A stretch of 16,790 bases of DNA from Cytophagaceae bacterium (GTDB lineage Bacteria > Bacteroidota > Bacteroidia > Cytophagales > Cytophagaceae), in the NCBI GenBank assembly GCA_021151805.1, contig JAGKWN010000095.1:1-16790 (forward strand), written 5' to 3'. The number at the start of each line of letters is the position of its first letter. The first letter of the stretch is position 1. Of this stretch, positions 13,281 through 16,790 are shown piece by piece. The notes beneath the pieces were generated by a model that saw only the letters and a program-made list of their open reading frames with translations, ran no database searches and was not told the DNA's origin. The position numbers and the translations under genes were made by a program.

Positions 13281-14054
13281 CTAATTTTCTATCTGTGTTT
13301 TGTATTCCTTAATAGCTCTGTAAATACCGGAAGCTAAATACACCTGGTTCGTTTTATTTGTCAGGTATTTTTCTTCCGCCGCGTTGGTCAGGTAACCCAG
13401 TTCAACCAGGGCACTTGGCATGGCAGTTTTCCATAAAACCAGGAAACCGGCTTGTTTTACACCGCGACTGGTACGGCCCAGGCGTTTTGCAAATTGGTTT
13501 TCGATTTTGGAAGCAACCAGAATACTGTTTTCAATATACGCATTTTGATAAAGCGAAAAAAGAATATGTGCCTGCGGTGATTTCGGATCAAAACCGTCGT
13601 AATTCTTTTTGTAATCGGTTTCTTTCAGAACTACTTCATTTTCACGCTTGGCCACAGCTAAATTATCTTCGGAGGAATGCAAACCCATGACATAGGTTTC
13701 GGTGCCGTAAGCTGCTGAAGGGCCTGAGTTACAATGTATAGAAATAAACAGATCGGCATTGTTGCGGTTGGCAATATCGGCACGGTCGTGCAGTTCAATA
13801 AAATTATCGCTCATGCGAGTGTAATAGACCTTCGTATCAGGCATATTTTCTTTAATGATGCGACCCAACTCCAGGGCAACGGCAAGAGTCACTTTCGCTT
13901 CTACGCCGGTTGTGCCATGACAGCCGGGATCCTTACCGCCATGTCCGGCGTCGATAACTATGGTACGAACTTTGTAAGAGTGCTGACCTAATGGCGAAAA
14001 AGAGGTCAATGACAGGGTTATGAATAAAAAAAGTATATAAAGATTTTTTTTCAC
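13281..14054 (-). CDS. N-acetylmuramoyl-L-alanine amidase (Amidase_3, AmiC-like)
   Basis: A signal peptide (about residues 1-24, ending in SPLGQ) leads into a zinc amidase that cuts the bond between MurNAc and the stem peptide in peptidoglycan. Zinc ligands are His38 in VIDAGHGGKDPG, Glu52, and His107 in ISIHCNS. The catalytic Glu218 lies in ALVELGYLTN. The segment at about 150-185 (DGFDPKSPQAHILFSLYQNAY) fits the helical insertion that blocks the active site in AmiC-type enzymes until an activator binds, so activity may be controlled. No SH3 or AMIN domain is attached. The start is a GTG at 14054. The MCE gene follows, and lptD is divergent. Confidence 0.93.
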   Translation of the reverse strand: MKKNLYILFLFITLSLTSFSPLGQHSYKVRTIVIDAGHGGKDPGCHGTTGVEAKVTLAVALELGRIIKENMPDTKVYYTRMSDNFIELHDRADIANRNNADLFISIHCNSGPSAAYGTETYVMGLHSSEDNLAVAKRENEVVLKETDYKKNYDGFDPKSPQAHILFSLYQNAYIENSILVASKIENQFAKRLGRTSRGVKQAGFLVLWKTAMPSALVELGYLTNAAEEKYLTNKTNQVYLASGIYRAIKEYKTQIEN

Positions 14055-14099
14055 CTTGTACTCATTTATGAAGTTAATACAATAACTTTACCCAAAGTT
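14055..14099. promoter_or_regulatory. Short divergent intergenic region between amidase and lptD
   Basis: Only 45 bases separate two GTG starts. TAACTTTA at 14083-14090 is a one-mismatch -7 element for lptD, with TTG at 14056-14058 placed 24 bases upstream, slightly too far. It would give an almost leaderless mRNA. For the amidase no good element is seen inside the gap, so its promoter may lie within lptD codons. On the minus strand an ATG at 14065 opens four codons whose TGA overlaps the amidase GTG. Confidence 0.35.
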
Positions 14100-16751
14100 G
14101 TGAATTTTAATTTAATTCTGAAATATAAACACGGTATATTCCGCATAATTTCGTTGATTTTCTGCATTTTACTTGCAGAATCAATCAATGCGCAATCCCC
14201 TATCTCAGATTCTCTGAGCCTGAATTTCAAAAAGAACATTCTTGGTGACAGCACCGATCAGAAAACCGCACACGCCCAATCCCTCGATACTTTAAAAAGT
14301 AAAACCGCCGATTCGATCGATGCTAAAAAAAGCGATATCGAAACACGGATTCTGTACAGCTGCCGTGATTCCATCCGCATGAATGTAGCCGAGCAGAAAG
14401 TGTATTTATACGGCGATGCCAAAGTGACCTACGGCAGCCGGATTTTAACGGCTGAATACATGGAGATCAACTGGGCGCTGAATGAAGTAACTGCTTACGG
14501 ACTCGTTGACACCACCGGTAAAACCATCGGCCGGCCGGTGTTCAGGGAAGGCGCCGACATGTATACCGCCGAAGTGATCCGCTACAACATGAAGAGCGGC
14601 AAAGGGATCATCAAAGGAATTGTAACCAAGCAAGGCGACGGCTATATCCAGGGCGGACCGGTAAAGAAAACACCCGAAGCCATTTATGTGAACAATGCCT
14701 TTTACACCACCTGCAACCTGCCGCACCCGCACTTCTCCATCAATGCCTCGAAGCTGAAAGTCATTCCAGGCGACAAAGTGGTGACCGGGCCGTTCCACAT
14801 GCAGATCATGGGCATCCATACACCCCTGGGTTTGCCGCTGGGCTTCTTCCCGGTGACCAAACGTTCCAAGTCGGGCATCATATTCCCTACCATTGGTGAG
14901 CAGCGCAGCAGAGGTTTCTTCATCAGCAATGGTGGGTATTACTGGGCCGTGAATGATTATGTAGGCGTTAAAATGCTGGGCGACATTTACGCCAACCAGA
15001 GTTACAGGCTATCTACCACCGCGAATTATATTAAGCGGTACCGTTATACCGGTATGATGAGCGGGAACTACAGCTCAACAAAAGAGAATTTCGATGATGC
15101 TACGCCTTTCATCAAAACGATGAACTTTACCTGGACACACAGGCAAATCTCACAAAGGCCTTCACAATTCTCTGCCAACGTAAATATTTCCTCCAGTAAA
15201 TATTACCAGACAACCAGCTATAACCCGACAAACTTAATGACCAGCAGCTTTAACTCTACGGTAAGCTGGAGTAAAGTCTTTCGCAACAGTCCCTTTAGTT
15301 TAACCATTACTGCCAGACAAAGCCAGAACGTACAGACCAAGCAGATGGATGTAACCGCGCCGGATGCCAGCTTAAACATGAACCGCGTGTATGTATTCAA
15401 GAAAAAAGGCAGCGATGGAAATAAATGGTACGAAAAAATCAACGTAAGTTATGCCGGCCAGGGACAGTATAAATTTACCAACGTTGTACAATCAGCGCCG
15501 GGCGAAGCTGATACCTTAAAAAAGATTGAAGACATTTTAAGCAAGGGTCAGTGGAACGTAACCAATACTATTCCTATTTCAACTACCTTTAAGCTGTTCA
15601 AATATTTCAACCTCAATCCACAGCTGGCCGGCCAGGTGTATTTTTATGACCGTACCATTGATCAGTATTATGATGAAACAACTAAAAAAGTTAAAGCAGA
15701 TACTACCAAAGGTTTTGCTGCGGCCTATGCCTATAACTTCAATACCAGCTTAAGTACGCGTGTGTATGGTACGTATCGTTTAAAAAGCAAGATCATGCCA
15801 GCGATCCGGCATACGCTGATTCCAACGGCTACGTATAGCTACCGACCGGATTTCTCTGAAGAGAGTTATGGCTTTTATAATCATTACGAGGATTCGGCTC
15901 ACCATGAGCACAGGACTTCTAAATTTTTAGGCCCGGCACCTGGCGGCGGTGGCGTGCAAAACATGCTAAGCTTTAACCTGACCAATACCATTGAAGGTAA
16001 AGTACGTAACCGTAAAGACACTACCGGCACCAATGCGCTGAAGATTGTAAAACTGATTGAAACATTTGCCATTTCCGGAGGCTATAACTTTACTGCTGAT
16101 TCCTGCCAGTGGTCGCCATTGAATGTAAACGCTGCTACACGTTTGTTCAATAAGCTGTCCATTGCCTTCAACAGTACATTCGATCCGTATAAATATGTTT
16201 CGGTTTACAACACAACTACCGGCCAGGTAACGGGTTATATGAAAACACAGGACGAGAACCCGGATTTTCTGACCATGCGTAGATACAACCTGGCATTAAA
16301 TACAAGCCTCAATCCCAAAGCGAAAGGCAAAGGCATCAATGCTCAGCCTGCTACAGGGGCAAACAGCGGCTACATCCCGGGCATCTCTCCTGCCTTCGGT
16401 TCACAGTATGTTGACTTTGCTATCCCATGGAATCTAACCTTAAGTTATGTACTCTCTTATAACAAGGATATTGTTATTAACCCATTTAACAACTCATTAG
16501 GTTTTTCCGGAGACGTGAAACTTTCCGACAATTGGAAAATTGCTTTCAACTCGGGTTATGATTTCAAACTACAGGGTCTATCACAAGCTACTTCTATTCA
16601 ACTCTACCGAGACCTGCATTGCTGGCAGATGAGTATGAGCATACTGCCTTTCGGTACGCGTCAATCATTTATGTTCACCATCCAGGCAAAATCATCTTTA
16701 TTAAGAGACCTGAAAATCACCAAACAGAATCCAAATTACTATGGGTATTGA
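14100..16751 (+). CDS. lptD: LPS-assembly outer-membrane protein LptD family
   Basis: The 883-residue protein has a signal peptide (GIFRIISLIFCILLAESINAQ region), then an OstA/LptA-like beta-jellyroll domain at about 80-200. There repeated strands such as VYLYGDAKVTYGSRILTAEY and a YTTCNLPHPHF segment are typical of LptD N-domains. A long beta-barrel of alternating aromatic and polar strands runs to the C-terminal NPNYYGY. It receives LPS from the periplasmic bridge and inserts it in the outer leaflet. The E. coli-type disulfide pattern is not evident; the few cysteines include Cys90 and Cys205. The start is the GTG at 14100, 45 bases from the divergent amidase start, so promoters must overlap. 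GC content is clearly higher over the N-domain than over the barrel. Confidence 0.9.
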   Translation: MNFNLILKYKHGIFRIISLIFCILLAESINAQSPISDSLSLNFKKNILGDSTDQKTAHAQSLDTLKSKTADSIDAKKSDIETRILYSCRDSIRMNVAEQKVYLYGDAKVTYGSRILTAEYMEINWALNEVTAYGLVDTTGKTIGRPVFREGADMYTAEVIRYNMKSGKGIIKGIVTKQGDGYIQGGPVKKTPEAIYVNNAFYTTCNLPHPHFSINASKLKVIPGDKVVTGPFHMQIMGIHTPLGLPLGFFPVTKRSKSGIIFPTIGEQRSRGFFISNGGYYWAVNDYVGVKMLGDIYANQSYRLSTTANYIKRYRYTGMMSGNYSSTKENFDDATPFIKTMNFTWTHRQISQRPSQFSANVNISSSKYYQTTSYNPTNLMTSSFNSTVSWSKVFRNSPFSLTITARQSQNVQTKQMDVTAPDASLNMNRVYVFKKKGSDGNKWYEKINVSYAGQGQYKFTNVVQSAPGEADTLKKIEDILSKGQWNVTNTIPISTTFKLFKYFNLNPQLAGQVYFYDRTIDQYYDETTKKVKADTTKGFAAAYAYNFNTSLSTRVYGTYRLKSKIMPAIRHTLIPTATYSYRPDFSEESYGFYNHYEDSAHHEHRTSKFLGPAPGGGGVQNMLSFNLTNTIEGKVRNRKDTTGTNALKIVKLIETFAISGGYNFTADSCQWSPLNVNAATRLFNKLSIAFNSTFDPYKYVSVYNTTTGQVTGYMKTQDENPDFLTMRRYNLALNTSLNPKAKGKGINAQPATGANSGYIPGISPAFGSQYVDFAIPWNLTLSYVLSYNKDIVINPFNNSLGFSGDVKLSDNWKIAFNSGYDFKLQGLSQATSIQLYRDLHCWQMSMSILPFGTRQSFMFTIQAKSSLLRDLKITKQNPNYYGY

Positions 16752-16790
16752 TCGGTAGTTTGATCTTTTAAAGTTATAACAGTCTAATTT

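Noticed and set aside
14445..14929. Minus-strand frames opposite lptD
   Set aside because: They are mirror frames of the GC-rich LptD N-domain, where stop codons are rare, and their translations show no recognisable domain.

Overview
The window looks like a chromosomal stretch of a Bacteroidota bacterium, probably of the Cytophaga type. The evidence is the protein families, the near absence of Shine-Dalgarno sequences, a good TTG-N21-TAnnTTTG promoter of the Bacteroidota kind, and signal peptides ending in AQ. The genus is a guess from general resemblance and was not tested. No rRNA, tRNA, phage, transposase or CRISPR array was seen.

Layout. (1) 194-1039 (+): outer-membrane phospholipase A. 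It converges on a minus-strand operon at 3689-1097 (single-span membrane protein, prephenate dehydratase, aromatic/aspartate-type aminotransferase), with a shared hairpin terminator between them. (2) 3783-4100 (+): an IscA/HesB-like protein without its C-terminal cysteines. It overlaps tail-to-tail with a minus-strand operon at 6265-4078 (WD40 protein, DivIVA, dihydroneopterin aldolase FolB). (3) 6537-7840 (+): a Sfp-type phosphopantetheinyl transferase and an exported peroxiredoxin-like protein, ending in a 24-bp perfect hairpin. (4) 8516-8004 (-): a lipoprotein MsrB. (5) 11186-8700 (-): an acyl-CoA carboxylase carboxyltransferase followed by a SirB1/transglutaminase-like protein. (6) 11187-12337: a repeat-rich island with one small membrane protein gene. 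(7) 14054-12338 (-): amidase and an MCE/MlaD-type lipid-binding protein, divergent from lptD at 14100-16751 (+).

Themes. Envelope maintenance is prominent. LptD places LPS in the outer membrane, the MCE protein probably carries lipid across the periplasm, the amidase cuts peptidoglycan, and the phospholipase removes misplaced phospholipid. Phenylalanine synthesis, folate synthesis, carrier-protein activation, acyl-CoA carboxylation and oxidative repair (MsrB, peroxiredoxin-like protein) fill the rest.

The most unusual material is non-coding. Two heptanucleotide repeat arrays start exactly at the stop codon of the gene before them. Two direct copies of a roughly 138-bp element with palindromic terminal inverted repeats bracket the small membrane protein gene. 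A dispersed GGCGCAAG...CTTGTGCC hairpin keeps its base pairing while its sequence varies. Several further perfect short hairpins lie in the same gaps. No clearly new enzyme system was found; the repeats deserve follow-up.
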